Assembly (NCBI GenBank): GCA_012510445.1
Contig: JAAZIA010000022.1
Span: 1-64,000 of the forward strand
DNA from: Bacteroidales bacterium
GTDB lineage: Bacteria > Bacteroidota > Bacteroidia > Bacteroidales > UBA932
Reading direction: 5' to 3'
DNA length: 64,000 nucleotides
The notes under the pieces are model-generated. The model worked only from the letters and a program-made list of their open reading frames with translations, did no database searches and was not told where the DNA came from. This document shows, piece after piece, positions 17,398 through 26,063 of this stretch. Position numbers and translations under genes: made by a program. Every line of letters starts with the position of its first letter. Position 1 is the stretch's first letter.

Positions 17398-18484
17398 ATG
17401 AACTACACGCCAGATAATTATAAAAACCTGTTGCAGCGGGAGCAACGGTTGAGGAGGTATCTTTGACGTTGATGCCCAGGAAAAAGAATTAGAAACGCTT
17501 GATAAAACCCTACAACAAGAAGGCTTTTGGGACAACCCAAAAGAAGGAGAAATACTATTAAAAAAACAAGCTTTGCTTAAGGGGATACTGGATGGATATT
17601 ACAAGATCAGGGAAGGTTTGGATGATCTGAAGGTATTGTCGGAATTAGAGGCACAGCAAGAAGAACTGGACCAGCAAATAGCCAAAGTTCAGGAATGGAT
17701 TACTGAAGAAGAACTTAAAAGTATGCTTGGTGGTGAGGGTGATGCTATGGGTGCCCTTCTAAAAATCAATTCCGGAGCCGGAGGTACGGAAAGCAACGAC
17801 TGGTCTGCCATGCTTATGAGGATGTATACGCGATGGGGAGAAAGGAACGGGTATAAAGTTAGGGTGCACCATGTGATTGACGGAGACGAGGCAGGGATAA
17901 AATCCTGCATCCTTGAGTTTGAAGGGAGCTATGCCTATGGATACTTAAAAGCAGAAAACGGAGTTCACAGGCTGGTGCGGATTTCTCCTTTCAATGCTCA
18001 AGGTAAAAGACAAACTACCTTTTCCTCTGTTTTTGTATATCCGGCAGTAGATGACACCATAGAGATTGAGATCAATCCGGCAGATTTAGAGTGGGATACG
18101 TACCGATCCAGCGGAGCGGGCGGACAAAACGTCAACAAAGTAGAAACAGGCGTACGTGTTCGTCACATTCCCACAGGAATTGTGGTTGAAAATACAGAAT
18201 CGAGAAGCCAATATGATAACAGGCAAAGCGCATTGCGCATCCTCAAATCACACCTGTATGAAATGGAGTTGGAAAAAAGAAGGGAAAAAGAATCTGAATT
18301 GGAGGGACAAAAAAAGAAAATTGAATGGGGGTCGCAGATCAGGTCCTATACACTTCACCCGTACAAAATGGTTAAAGACCACCGTACCGGATTTGAGATG
18401 ACAGATACACAAGCCGTCCTGGATGGAGATCTAAAGGGCTTTATTCAGGCTTATCTTATGGAAGGTGCTCATCATGGCACTTAG
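17398..18484 (+). CDS. prfB: Peptide chain release factor 2 (programmed +1 frameshift)
   Basis: Terminates translation at UGA and UAA. The coding sequence is in two parts: 22 codons from ATG 17398 to CTT (17461-17463), an in-frame TGA at 17464-17466, then +1 slippage past T17464 to continue with GAC at 17465. The product is 361 residues. The second part contains the RF2 recognition tripeptide SPF (RISPFNAQGKRQTTF) and the peptidyl-hydrolysis motif SGAGGQNVNKVETGVR. The site AGGAGG-TAT-CTT-TGA-C has the same layout as in E. coli, where low RF2 raises frameshifting (autoregulation). The 3' end overlaps addA by 11 bp. Confidence 0.96.
17452..17467 (+). promoter_or_regulatory. RF2 programmed frameshift site
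   Basis: AGGAGG (17452-17457), a 3-nt spacer TAT, slippery CTT-T and the stop TGA followed by C. The internal Shine-Dalgarno pushes the ribosome +1 when RF2 is scarce. It is notable because start codons in this genome rarely have a Shine-Dalgarno. Confidence 0.9.
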
Positions 18485-21400
18485 CGTTTATAAAGCTTCT
18501 GCAGGTACAGGAAAAACTTACCAACTAACCTTGGCTTACCTCACCTTTTTGCTGGGTAATCCAACGCATTTTGATCCGCATGCTTTTTACAGGATCTTGG
18601 CGGTAACCTTTACCAATAAGGCTACTAATCAGATGAAAACGCGTATTTTAGATACGCTTGCCTTGTTGTCCAAGGGAGAAACTTCTTGTATAACAGAGGA
18701 TTTGTGCGAGGAAACGGGGTTGTCCCACGACCAGCTGGTTGTCAGAGCCAAAATCGTTCACAAGGCTCTTTTACATAATTATTCCCGTTTTTCCGTTTCT
18801 ACACTCGACGCATTTTTCCAACGCATTTTACAATCATTTGTCTTGGAAGCCGGACTCGCACAGGGGTATTCTATAGATACAGATACTGATTATTTGATAG
18901 ATAAGACGGCCCGCAGAATGGTTGCCGGAATTTCTAAAGACACATCGTTACGACAATGGTTTATAGAACTAATCCATGAAAAATGGTCCCGTTCAGATCG
19001 TTGGGATACCCTGCGTTTGCTAAAACAAACAGGGCAGCAGGCGACCCGGGAATCTTTCAGGATTATGGGTGAGGATTTTGCACAACATATTGGTGACCGT
19101 TCCTTTCTAAAACAAACCCTGCAAACGTACCAAAACCTCATATACGGTTTTGAAAATCATATGGCCGGGCTAGGTAAAGAAGCCCTGCGATTAATTAAGG
19201 AACAGGGGTTTTCCGTAGCCGATTTTCCGTATAAGAGCATGTCTTTTGCCGCCTATTTTCAGAAAATCACCGCTTTGCATCCCGCGGTGGAAGTTTTTAT
19301 ACCGGGTAAACGGGTATTGGCGGCAGCTGAAAGAGAAGAATCCCTTTGGTATAATAAAAAATCGCCCGAGGGTTTAGAAAACCTTCAAGAAGTGCTCGGA
19401 TCTGTTTTGGAGGAAATACTGGAGTATTTCAACAACCACTACCGGGCCTATGCTACGGCTGTGGCTGTTAAAGAACAAATCCCTCAAATGGGACTGCTTG
19501 CAGATGTTATTACTACCATGCGCCAGATACAGGAAGAATCCAACACGTTGGATCTGGGAGATTCTACCTATCTGCTCAGTCGGTTGGTAGGTGAGGGAAA
19601 CGTACCTTTTGTGTATGAACGGATGGGGTCTGCATACGACTCTTTTTTGCTGGATGAATTTCAGGACACCTCTGCTTTGCAATGGATCAATATGTATCCT
19701 TTGGTGTTGAACGGTCTTTCTCAAGGGTACGATTCTTTGATGGTAGGAGATGTAAAACAATCCATTTATAGGTGGAGGAATAGCGATTGGAGGATTTTGG
19801 GAGAAAGAATTGCACTTGATCCTGTGTTGAGGAAGCAAGGGGTGGATTTTTACCGTTTACATATCAATTACAGAAGCAGTCCGCAGGTAGTACAGTTTGT
19901 AAACCATCTTATAGATGGAGTGTCCCGCTCGTTAACCCGTGAATTGGAAAACAAACTGGATGAAAGCAGTTTGTTGGAACAAAAAGATAAAGAGTACCTG
20001 GGGCAACTCCTAAAAAGAGCCTATGAGGGGTATGAATGCAATACACCGCCACGGAAAGAATGTAGCCATCCCAATGGTGGGAGCGCTCAAGAAGGATATG
20101 TACAAGTCAACACTTTATATGCTACCCATGAAGACAGTGCAGAGCAAAGGGTGCTGCAGCAAGTACAGGACCTGCTGTTTTCTCTCTTAGCCAGGGGGTA
20201 TTGTCCCTCAGACATTCTGATTCTTGTCAGGACCAATGCAGAAGCGCGCACCTTGTTGAGTTATTTCCTAAAACAAAAGCAGGAAGGCAAACAAGATGTA
20301 AGTGATTCTCTTCAAGTGCTTACAGAAGAGGCTCTTTATCTGGCAGCCTCGCCTTACGTAAACCTAACGGTTGCATTGCTTACACTTGCCTTGTTCCCGG
20401 CAGACACCTGTACTGCAGAAGCAGTCTCTTGCATAGCCTTGGAGATAGGGAATAAAGACGTAGCAAAAGACACCGAGTTTTTAGAAAAACTAAAGCTTTT
20501 GCCTTTACCCGATGCTTTCGAGGCCATCATCCAAAAGATGAAATGGTCAGATAAAGCAGAAGCATTTCCATACCTTCAGGAATTTCATGATACCATTTTA
20601 GACTTTTCGGGGAAAAATAGTGGAGGTATTTATGCGTTCCTTGTATGGTGGCATGAGCGGGGGAAAGAAAAATTGCTTTCTGTGGACACTTCACATCAAG
20701 CCGTCCGTATGCTAACCATTCATAAGGCCAAAGGGTTAGAGGCACCTGTTGTTATTGTTCCTTTCTGCAACTGGGCACTCGATCCCTCCGGGACAGACAA
20801 CCAAATTATCTGGGCCGGTTCAGAACATATTCCGTTTAACAAGCCTGAATGGCTGCCCGTTAGGTACAGCAGCAAGTTAAAGCACACGTATTTTGCCAAA
20901 GATTATTACTTGGAATACAGCCAAAGGCTTTTAGATGCACTGAACCTGTTGTATGTGGCAACTACTCGGCCAAAACAAGAGTTATACGTGTTTCTTCCTT
21001 TTTCAAAGGAACCTTCTTTTAGCCACATTTCAGGCCATGTAAAAGAAGTGTTTTTCCCCGAGGAAAGCACACCGGAAAACCAGGAGTGGAGTGTAGGTAC
21101 GAAAAACCTTGTGCAACCGGCCGTTCAGGAAGACGGAAAGGCAACTGTACAGCCGTACAAGCTACAGACGTATGGCTCGGGTGATTTTTCCACCTCTCTT
21201 GTTTTGGCCAGAGAAGAAGCCAATTTCAATTATGCGCCCCATGATTCCAGGCGTCAATGGGGGATCGTGTTGCACAAAGCACTTTCCCGTATACACAGTT
21301 ACAAAGACATCCCTGCCGTCTTGGAAGACTTAGTAACAGAAGGGGAGCTTTCTGGTCATTTTGAACATGTAAAACACATGGCACAGGTCCTTGAAAAGTC

Positions 21401-21671
21401 CCTTTCTGCTCCCGGAGTATCTGATTGGTTTGACGGAAGTTGGCTTGTAAGAACAGAGCCAACCATAGCCGGACCGGGGGGAAACTTACGTCCCGACAGG
21501 GTAATGGAAAAAGAGGGAAAGGCAGTCGTTCTGGATTACAAATTTGGTCGACCGGATCCTGCGCATCAAGAGCAGATAGATCTATACGTGGCTGCACTTC
21601 AACGAATGGGCTATTCACAGGTGGAAGGGCATCTGTTGTATATTACTCTTAAAAAAAACATTTCCGTTTAA
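18474..21671 (+). CDS. AddA/RecB-like UvrD-family helicase-nuclease
   Basis: A 1065-residue SF1 helicase with a C-terminal nuclease, as in AddA or RecB, for processing double-strand DNA ends before RecA loading. Walker A is ASAGTGKTYQLT (about 8-19). Helicase motifs include LAVTFTNKATNQMK, LLDEFQDTSALQW (motif II), VGDVKQSIYRWRNSD (motif III), and RMLTIHKAKGLEAPVVIVPF (motif V). The C terminus has the PD-(D/E)XK core RPDRVMEKEGKAVVLDYKFG. The start is ATG 18474, overlapping prfB; a longer reading from 18465 is less likely. No AddB partner is encoded in this window, so it must lie elsewhere or be absent. Confidence 0.85.
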   Translation: MALSVYKASAGTGKTYQLTLAYLTFLLGNPTHFDPHAFYRILAVTFTNKATNQMKTRILDTLALLSKGETSCITEDLCEETGLSHDQLVVRAKIVHKALLHNYSRFSVSTLDAFFQRILQSFVLEAGLAQGYSIDTDTDYLIDKTARRMVAGISKDTSLRQWFIELIHEKWSRSDRWDTLRLLKQTGQQATRESFRIMGEDFAQHIGDRSFLKQTLQTYQNLIYGFENHMAGLGKEALRLIKEQGFSVADFPYKSMSFAAYFQKITALHPAVEVFIPGKRVLAAAEREESLWYNKKSPEGLENLQEVLGSVLEEILEYFNNHYRAYATAVAVKEQIPQMGLLADVITTMRQIQEESNTLDLGDSTYLLSRLVGEGNVPFVYERMGSAYDSFLLDEFQDTSALQWINMYPLVLNGLSQGYDSLMVGDVKQSIYRWRNSDWRILGERIALDPVLRKQGVDFYRLHINYRSSPQVVQFVNHLIDGVSRSLTRELENKLDESSLLEQKDKEYLGQLLKRAYEGYECNTPPRKECSHPNGGSAQEGYVQVNTLYATHEDSAEQRVLQQVQDLLFSLLARGYCPSDILILVRTNAEARTLLSYFLKQKQEGKQDVSDSLQVLTEEALYLAASPYVNLTVALLTLALFPADTCTAEAVSCIALEIGNKDVAKDTEFLEKLKLLPLPDAFEAIIQKMKWSDKAEAFPYLQEFHDTILDFSGKNSGGIYAFLVWWHERGKEKLLSVDTSHQAVRMLTIHKAKGLEAPVVIVPFCNWALDPSGTDNQIIWAGSEHIPFNKPEWLPVRYSSKLKHTYFAKDYYLEYSQRLLDALNLLYVATTRPKQELYVFLPFSKEPSFSHISGHVKEVFFPEESTPENQEWSVGTKNLVQPAVQEDGKATVQPYKLQTYGSGDFSTSLVLAREEANFNYAPHDSRRQWGIVLHKALSRIHSYKDIPAVLEDLVTEGELSGHFEHVKHMAQVLEKSLSAPGVSDWFDGSWLVRTEPTIAGPGGNLRPDRVMEKEGKAVVLDYKFGRPDPAHQEQIDLYVAALQRMGYSQVEGHLLYITLKKNISV

Positions 21672-22672
21672 GGGAAATACAGAGTTTCATGACGCGGTGT
21701 AATATTAGAAGTGGTAAAAATTTCTAATCTGTCGTCTTTGTAATAAAAAAGAATGGCTTGCAGGTTGCTATGTGACTCCAGAAATTGAATGCTTTTATCC
21801 AGCCCCATAGAGAAAAATGCCAGGCTGTAGGCACTGGCCATCAGACTGCTCTCTGAAATGACAACAACACTAATAAGAGGGTCTTCTGCAGGATAACCTG
21901 TTTTGGTATCGAACAAGTGATTGTATACTTTTTTACCTTTAACATTCAAGTTAAGAGGACTCCCGTGTGCCGATATAGATTTGTCTTTAAGGTAAAGCAC
22001 GTTGTCAGCAGCTTGTTTCAACTGTATACGCCAAGGAGCCTCGGAAGGATTTACGCCTTGGCAAACTACCACTTCTCCTATCTCTATCATAAAATTTGTC
22101 ACGTGATAAGAACGGAGCATATCGGCAAAGTGATCTGCACTAAGTCCAACCCCCAGAGTGTTGAAGTTGATGTGAATGTGAGGGTGTTCTTTACTTATTA
22201 TCCCATCTTTAAGGTGGATTTTATGAAACCCAATGTAAGGAAGCACGTTTTGGATTTCTTCTTCTGTAACGGTTTCGTAATTGATCAAATTATAGCCCCA
22301 TAATTCTTGTAAAGGACGAGACGTAATGTTTAAAGCAGCTCCTGTGTGAGCAGCCACTTCTTTTGCTTTTAAAAACACGGTAGAAAAAATGGAGTCTGTT
22401 TCTACAGAAAGGTTGCTGTTGATTTGATTAAGTATAGACGATTTGTAATAGAGAGAAATGGATTTGTCTATTTCTTGTATATGTTTATTTAGCGCTCTCT
22501 TTATATCAGAGGAAAAGGTCGTAGGAGCATAGGGCGGCACTTTGTAAACAATTTTAAAGGAATGACCCATCGCCACCCCTGTGATGGTTTTATAACCTTC
22601 CTTGGAACTACAACCCGTATAGAAGAGAAAGCTTCCTGCAAGGGTTAATACCATAAGCACATGACGTTTCAT
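21668..22672 (-). CDS. Degenerate ApbE-like lipoprotein
   Basis: A 334-residue ApbE (FAD:protein FMN transferase) homologue with a lipobox (FYTGC, Cys21). It follows the second ApbE gene with an ATGA overlap. Key positions differ from active ApbE: the Mg-binding Asp and Thr of ADAYATA become Ser280 and Leu284 (ASAYSLA), the AKG lysine becomes Val175 (NTLGVGLSAD), and IGGE becomes IGE. HLFDTKTG also departs from the usual H-x-x-DP-x-TG. It is therefore likely to be catalytically inactive, perhaps a partner or regulator of its neighbour, or decaying. The frame is intact. It overlaps addA convergently by 4 bp. Confidence 0.8.
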   Translation of the reverse strand: MKRHVLMVLTLAGSFLFYTGCSSKEGYKTITGVAMGHSFKIVYKVPPYAPTTFSSDIKRALNKHIQEIDKSISLYYKSSILNQINSNLSVETDSIFSTVFLKAKEVAAHTGAALNITSRPLQELWGYNLINYETVTEEEIQNVLPYIGFHKIHLKDGIISKEHPHIHINFNTLGVGLSADHFADMLRSYHVTNFMIEIGEVVVCQGVNPSEAPWRIQLKQAADNVLYLKDKSISAHGSPLNLNVKGKKVYNHLFDTKTGYPAEDPLISVVVISESSLMASAYSLAFFSMGLDKSIQFLESHSNLQAILFYYKDDRLEIFTTSNITPRHETLYFP

Positions 22673-23682
22673 AAGTCTGTATTGATATTGTCAGTAACAA
22701 AAGTTTTATATACCTGATTGTCTTCGTAAATCAGGTATGCCCCAAGCTCCGGATGGTTTTTTAAAAAATCAATAGCAGCACAGGGCCCCATAACCATAAA
22801 GGCAGTAGCATATGCATCTGCTGTCATACAATCGTCTGCAATTACTGTGGCACTTAACAAAGAATGAGTAACGGGAATGCCTGTTTTAGGATCTATGATA
22901 TGAGCAATTCTTTGCCCGTCTTGCATATAAAAGTTTCTGTAATTGCCCGAGGTTGCCAATGCTTTGTCTGTAAGCCGTACGGTTACGTAAACGTTTTCTC
23001 CGGGGCTTACGTTGCCGTCTATGGGACTATCAATACCTATGCTCCAAAGTTTCTTTTTAGGGTTCAGTCCTTTACATACTATTTCTCCTCCAATTTCTAC
23101 CAGGAAATCTGTAATCCCAAAACCTTGCAATGCAGCAGCTATATGATCACTGGCAAAGCCTTTGGCGATAGCATTCATATTCAGACGGCTGCGCGGGTCT
23201 TTTTTTTGGAGTTCAAACCCTTCCAGTCTAAATTTATCCATCCCTACATATTGATGCATTTCTTCCAAAGACGCCGAAGTGGGAGATTCCTTCTCTTGCT
23301 CTCCAAATCCCCACAACTCAAAAAAAGGACCGGCAGAAATATCAAAAGCACCGTTTGTTTTTTCTGAAATTTCTATTGCTTTTGAAAAGACAACACGAAA
23401 CAGGCTGTCTGTTTCTTGCGAAAGATTGTTGTTAATTTTAGAAAGTAAGGAATGAATATTGTATATAGACATAGAGTTGTTGATTTGTTCAAAACACAAT
23501 GCAACTGTTTCTTCAATACAGGGTATTAAGTCAGGCAAGGCCTCCGGCGGCTTTTTGAAAGTTACGGCATACGTAGTACCTAATGCTCCTCCTTGAAGAA
23601 AAACAAAATCGGAAGAGTGGGTACAGCCGGCAACACTTGCCAGAATGTATAAGGATAAAAGCAGGAATGGTTTTTTTGTCAT
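22669..23682 (-). CDS. apbE: FAD:protein FMN transferase ApbE, lipoprotein
   Basis: Attaches FMN from FAD to Thr/Ser of periplasmic flavoproteins, for example subunits of Nqr or Rnf. The 337-residue protein has a lipobox (ASVAGC, Cys20). Active-site features are intact: NAIAKGFASD, VEIGGEIVCKG, HIIDPKTGIP and TADAYATAFMVMG, with the Mg-binding Asp and Thr. I chose ATG 23682 over the upstream GTG at 23688, which lies inside the -7 box. The box ends 5 bp before the ATG, giving almost no leader. Its target flavoproteins are not in this window. The following gene is a degenerate paralogue. Confidence 0.92.
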   Translation of the reverse strand: MTKKPFLLLSLYILASVAGCTHSSDFVFLQGGALGTTYAVTFKKPPEALPDLIPCIEETVALCFEQINNSMSIYNIHSLLSKINNNLSQETDSLFRVVFSKAIEISEKTNGAFDISAGPFFELWGFGEQEKESPTSASLEEMHQYVGMDKFRLEGFELQKKDPRSRLNMNAIAKGFASDHIAAALQGFGITDFLVEIGGEIVCKGLNPKKKLWSIGIDSPIDGNVSPGENVYVTVRLTDKALATSGNYRNFYMQDGQRIAHIIDPKTGIPVTHSLLSATVIADDCMTADAYATAFMVMGPCAAIDFLKNHPELGAYLIYEDNQVYKTFVTDNINTDL

Positions 23683-23687
23683 TAACA

Positions 23688-23695
23688 CAAAGCTA
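23688..23695 (-). promoter_or_regulatory. -7 promoter element for the apbE pair
   Basis: TAGCTTTG on the minus strand, 5 bp before the apbE ATG. Rules out the GTG at 23688 as a start and predicts a leaderless or near-leaderless mRNA. Confidence 0.5.
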
Positions 23696-23707
23696 CAAAT
23701 TTTTAAC

Positions 23708-23715
23708 TACATTTG
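23708..23715 (+). promoter_or_regulatory. -7 promoter element for the FISUMP lipoprotein gene
   Basis: TACATTTG, 15 bp before the ATG at 23731. It overlaps the TTG at 23713 that would otherwise extend the gene, so that longer start is unlikely. Confidence 0.5.
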
Positions 23716-23730
23716 CAGAACAATAAACGT

Positions 23731-24780
23731 ATGAATAGAAAAATAATACCGTCACTTTTTCTCCTCTTTTTTGCATTTGTTGTGTTTATTACCGGATGTA
23801 AAAAAGAAGAACCAGATCCCAATTATTTGCTGGGAGCCCTGAAGTTTGATTTACCATCGTATTCTTTTAGAAAAGATACTTTTTACATAGAAGCTCAAGG
23901 AATATCTTCGCCGGGAGAAGATTCCGTAATCTATACTTTTTCGGGGAAACATTTTATTCCGGACTCTGTGGTTGGCAAAAGCGCTACTTTTACCGTTCCG
24001 GACAGCTTAGGTACCTTTACTCTTTACCTTATGGCTTCGGCAGAAGGGTATGCAAGCACTACTGTAAGTCGTACTACCACGGTCATTCACAGGCATTACG
24101 TGTCTATGTATGAAGGGATAAAAACGCCATCAGACTCCATTACTGATCCCAGAGACAAAAAAGTATATTATTACAAAACGTTTGGGAATCTGGAGTGGTT
24201 TACCCAGAACCTAAACTGGGAAGAAGCCGGCTTAACGTATTCAAATGCACCTGCATTGGGTACCATGATGGGAAGGTTATATACATGGAATCAGGCTATT
24301 TCCGGACAAGAACCCCCGGTTGAAATCCCTCAAATTTCAGTAGGACTGGGAGAAGGGCCTCAAGGAGTATGCCCTCCGGGATGGAGTATTCCTACAGCCG
24401 AGGATTGGGCAGACCTGGCCTCGGCTTTTTCCGAGACCCCGGTAGGTTTTTTTGATCCTTGGAACGGTTTGGGTAGGCAGTTTGCGGCGGATGCCAAAAT
24501 CAATGAAAAGAAACTTTGGGAGTACCATCCCGATAATGAAAAAACAAATACAACCGGCTGGAACGCCTTACCTGCAGGGTATGCTATTTTGGGAGGGGAA
24601 ACATTTTCCGGCTTTGGACAGACCTCTTTTTGGTGGGCTGCCTGTGCCAATGGAAACCAAGGATATTACAGACTGATTCATTATGCAATAGATAGATTCT
24701 CATGTGCTGCTGCAGATAAAACGGCTGTGTACGCTTCTGTAAGATGCGTACGTAAGCCAAAAGAAATACCGCAAATCTAG
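23731..24780 (+). CDS. FISUMP-domain lipoprotein
   Basis: A 349-residue lipoprotein with lipobox FITGC (Cys23). A beta-rich N-terminal part (about 30-130, Ig-like in composition) is followed by a FISUMP domain (Fibrobacter succinogenes major paralogous domain, about 140-342). The domain shows its landmarks GNLEWFTQNLNW, GRLYTWNQA, GVCPPGWSIPTAEDWADL, and GFGQTSFWWAA ... ASVRCVRK. FISUMP proteins are surface-exposed in Bacteroidota and Fibrobacter, possibly in adhesion; no exact function is known. It is followed after 9 bp by two TPM-domain genes, perhaps cotranscribed. Confidence 0.85.
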   Translation: MNRKIIPSLFLLFFAFVVFITGCKKEEPDPNYLLGALKFDLPSYSFRKDTFYIEAQGISSPGEDSVIYTFSGKHFIPDSVVGKSATFTVPDSLGTFTLYLMASAEGYASTTVSRTTTVIHRHYVSMYEGIKTPSDSITDPRDKKVYYYKTFGNLEWFTQNLNWEEAGLTYSNAPALGTMMGRLYTWNQAISGQEPPVEIPQISVGLGEGPQGVCPPGWSIPTAEDWADLASAFSETPVGFFDPWNGLGRQFAADAKINEKKLWEYHPDNEKTNTTGWNALPAGYAILGGETFSGFGQTSFWWAACANGNQGYYRLIHYAIDRFSCAAADKTAVYASVRCVRKPKEIPQI

Positions 24781-24789
24781 TAAATACAA

Positions 24790-25221
24790 ATGGCTGCATT
24801 TTTTTCTACTCGTGATAAAAAACGTATTACTGCTGCTATTACAAAGGCAGAACAAACCACTTCCGGAGAAATAAGGGTACATATAGAAACATACTGTCCT
24901 TCTTCTTCTTTGGAAAGGGCAGTTTTTGTTTTTAATCAATTGAAAATGTACAAAACAAAAGATAGAAATTCCGTTTTAATATACTTGGCTACCGAGTCTA
25001 AAAAGTTTGCTATAGTAGGAGATACGGGAATTCATAAGGTAGTTCCTGAGGGGTATTGGGAATCTGTCAAAGAGATCATGTTGAATGCCTTTACAACAGG
25101 TGAGTTTGTGGAAGGCATTTGTGATGCAGTAAAAAAGGTAGGCAAGAAACTGGCTCGCTTCTTTCCTTACCAAGAAGGGAGTATAAACGAGCTGCCCAAT
25201 GAAGTATCTATTGGAGAATGA
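24790..25221 (+). CDS. TPM-domain protein, short cytoplasmic form
   Basis: A 143-residue TPM domain (TLP18.3/Psb32/MOLO-1) with SGEIRVHIETYCP, NSVLIYLATESKKFAIVGDTGIHKVVPEGYW and a C-terminal helix. It lacks a signal peptide and a membrane helix, unlike its downstream neighbour. In many Bacteroidota the pair of TPM genes follows lemA; here a FISUMP lipoprotein precedes instead. It overlaps the next TPM gene by ATGA. Some TPM domains are acid phosphatases in plants, but the function here is unknown. Confidence 0.85.
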   Translation: MAAFFSTRDKKRITAAITKAEQTTSGEIRVHIETYCPSSSLERAVFVFNQLKMYKTKDRNSVLIYLATESKKFAIVGDTGIHKVVPEGYWESVKEIMLNAFTTGEFVEGICDAVKKVGKKLARFFPYQEGSINELPNEVSIGE

Positions 25222-26063
25222 GTAGCTGTAAGAGAATGAGAAAAACTATCAGATTATTATTTTGCACTGTCTTTTTAACAAGCTTTTTATCAGGCTTGCA
25301 GGCACAGGTGCCCGGACGTCCACTGGAACAGAGGTTGGTAAATGATTTTTCCAAAATACTGACTGCCAATCAAATAGGTCAATTGGAGGGAGAGTTGGTA
25401 GCATTCGATAACGCTACTTCTACCCAAGTATGTGTGGTTACTGTACCGGACCTTCAAGGGGAAGATATCAATATGGCGGCATACCGTATACTTTCTGAAT
25501 GGGGGATAGGTTCTGCAGAAAACAACAACGGGGCCGTTATTCTTGTTGAGCACCGGCCGGGAACTTTGGGAGGAAGGGTAGCCATTTCTGTGGGATACGG
25601 TCTGGAAGGAGTGCTTACAGACGCTTTGTCAAAGCGGATTATAACTTATGATATGATTCCTTTTTTTAAAGAAGGGGACTATTACCATGGGATAAGGGCC
25701 GGAGCCACCTCTGTTATGGAGGTTGTTAAAAATGAATACGATGCTACAGATAGTGAAGGTATTCCCGGTATAGTAGCTTTCTTTATGGCCGGACTCATTG
25801 CGCTTTTATTGCTTGTTGTGATCATTGCTGTTGCCGGCAAGAAAAAAGGGCCTACCAACTTGGGAGGAAACCATAGGAAGGGTCCCAGCTTGCTGGAACT
25901 AATGATTTTAGCCAATTTGCTGGGAGGGAAGAGCCGGAATTCAGGATCTCGCTCAGGGACTTTTGGAGGCGGTTTAGGCTCCGGAGGGTTTGGCGGAGGC
26001 GGTGGCTTTGGTGGTTTTGGCGGGGGATTGGGTGGAGGTGGCGGAGCCTCGGGAAGCTGGTAA
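25218..26063 (+). CDS. TPM-domain membrane protein with Gly-rich tail
   Basis: A 281-residue protein: signal peptide to about residue 30 (SGLQAQ), periplasmic TPM domain (about 38-175, NDFSKILTANQIGQLE, STQVCVVTVPDL, GYGLEGVLTDALSKRI), one membrane helix (about 184-206), then a cytoplasmic Gly/Ser-rich tail (about 235-281) made of GGG-F-G units, as in YgcG-type proteins. The last 90 bp overlap the 3' end of the convergent phoH gene. Probably works with the upstream TPM protein. Function unknown. Confidence 0.87.
   Translation: MSSCKRMRKTIRLLFCTVFLTSFLSGLQAQVPGRPLEQRLVNDFSKILTANQIGQLEGELVAFDNATSTQVCVVTVPDLQGEDINMAAYRILSEWGIGSAENNNGAVILVEHRPGTLGGRVAISVGYGLEGVLTDALSKRIITYDMIPFFKEGDYYHGIRAGATSVMEVVKNEYDATDSEGIPGIVAFFMAGLIALLLLVVIIAVAGKKKGPTNLGGNHRKGPSLLELMILANLLGGKSRNSGSRSGTFGGGLGSGGFGGGGGFGGFGGGLGGGGGASGSW

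Noticed and set aside
17398-17466. In-frame TGA near the start of prfB as a sign of a broken gene
   Set aside because: The stop is the known RF2 programmed frameshift site with AGGAGG, CTT-TGA-C and an intact downstream frame.
24337-24650. Antisense frames inside the FISUMP gene and many similar long antisense frames over metG, leuS and dnaG
   Set aside because: No domain, start context or conservation; they mirror real genes on the opposite strand.
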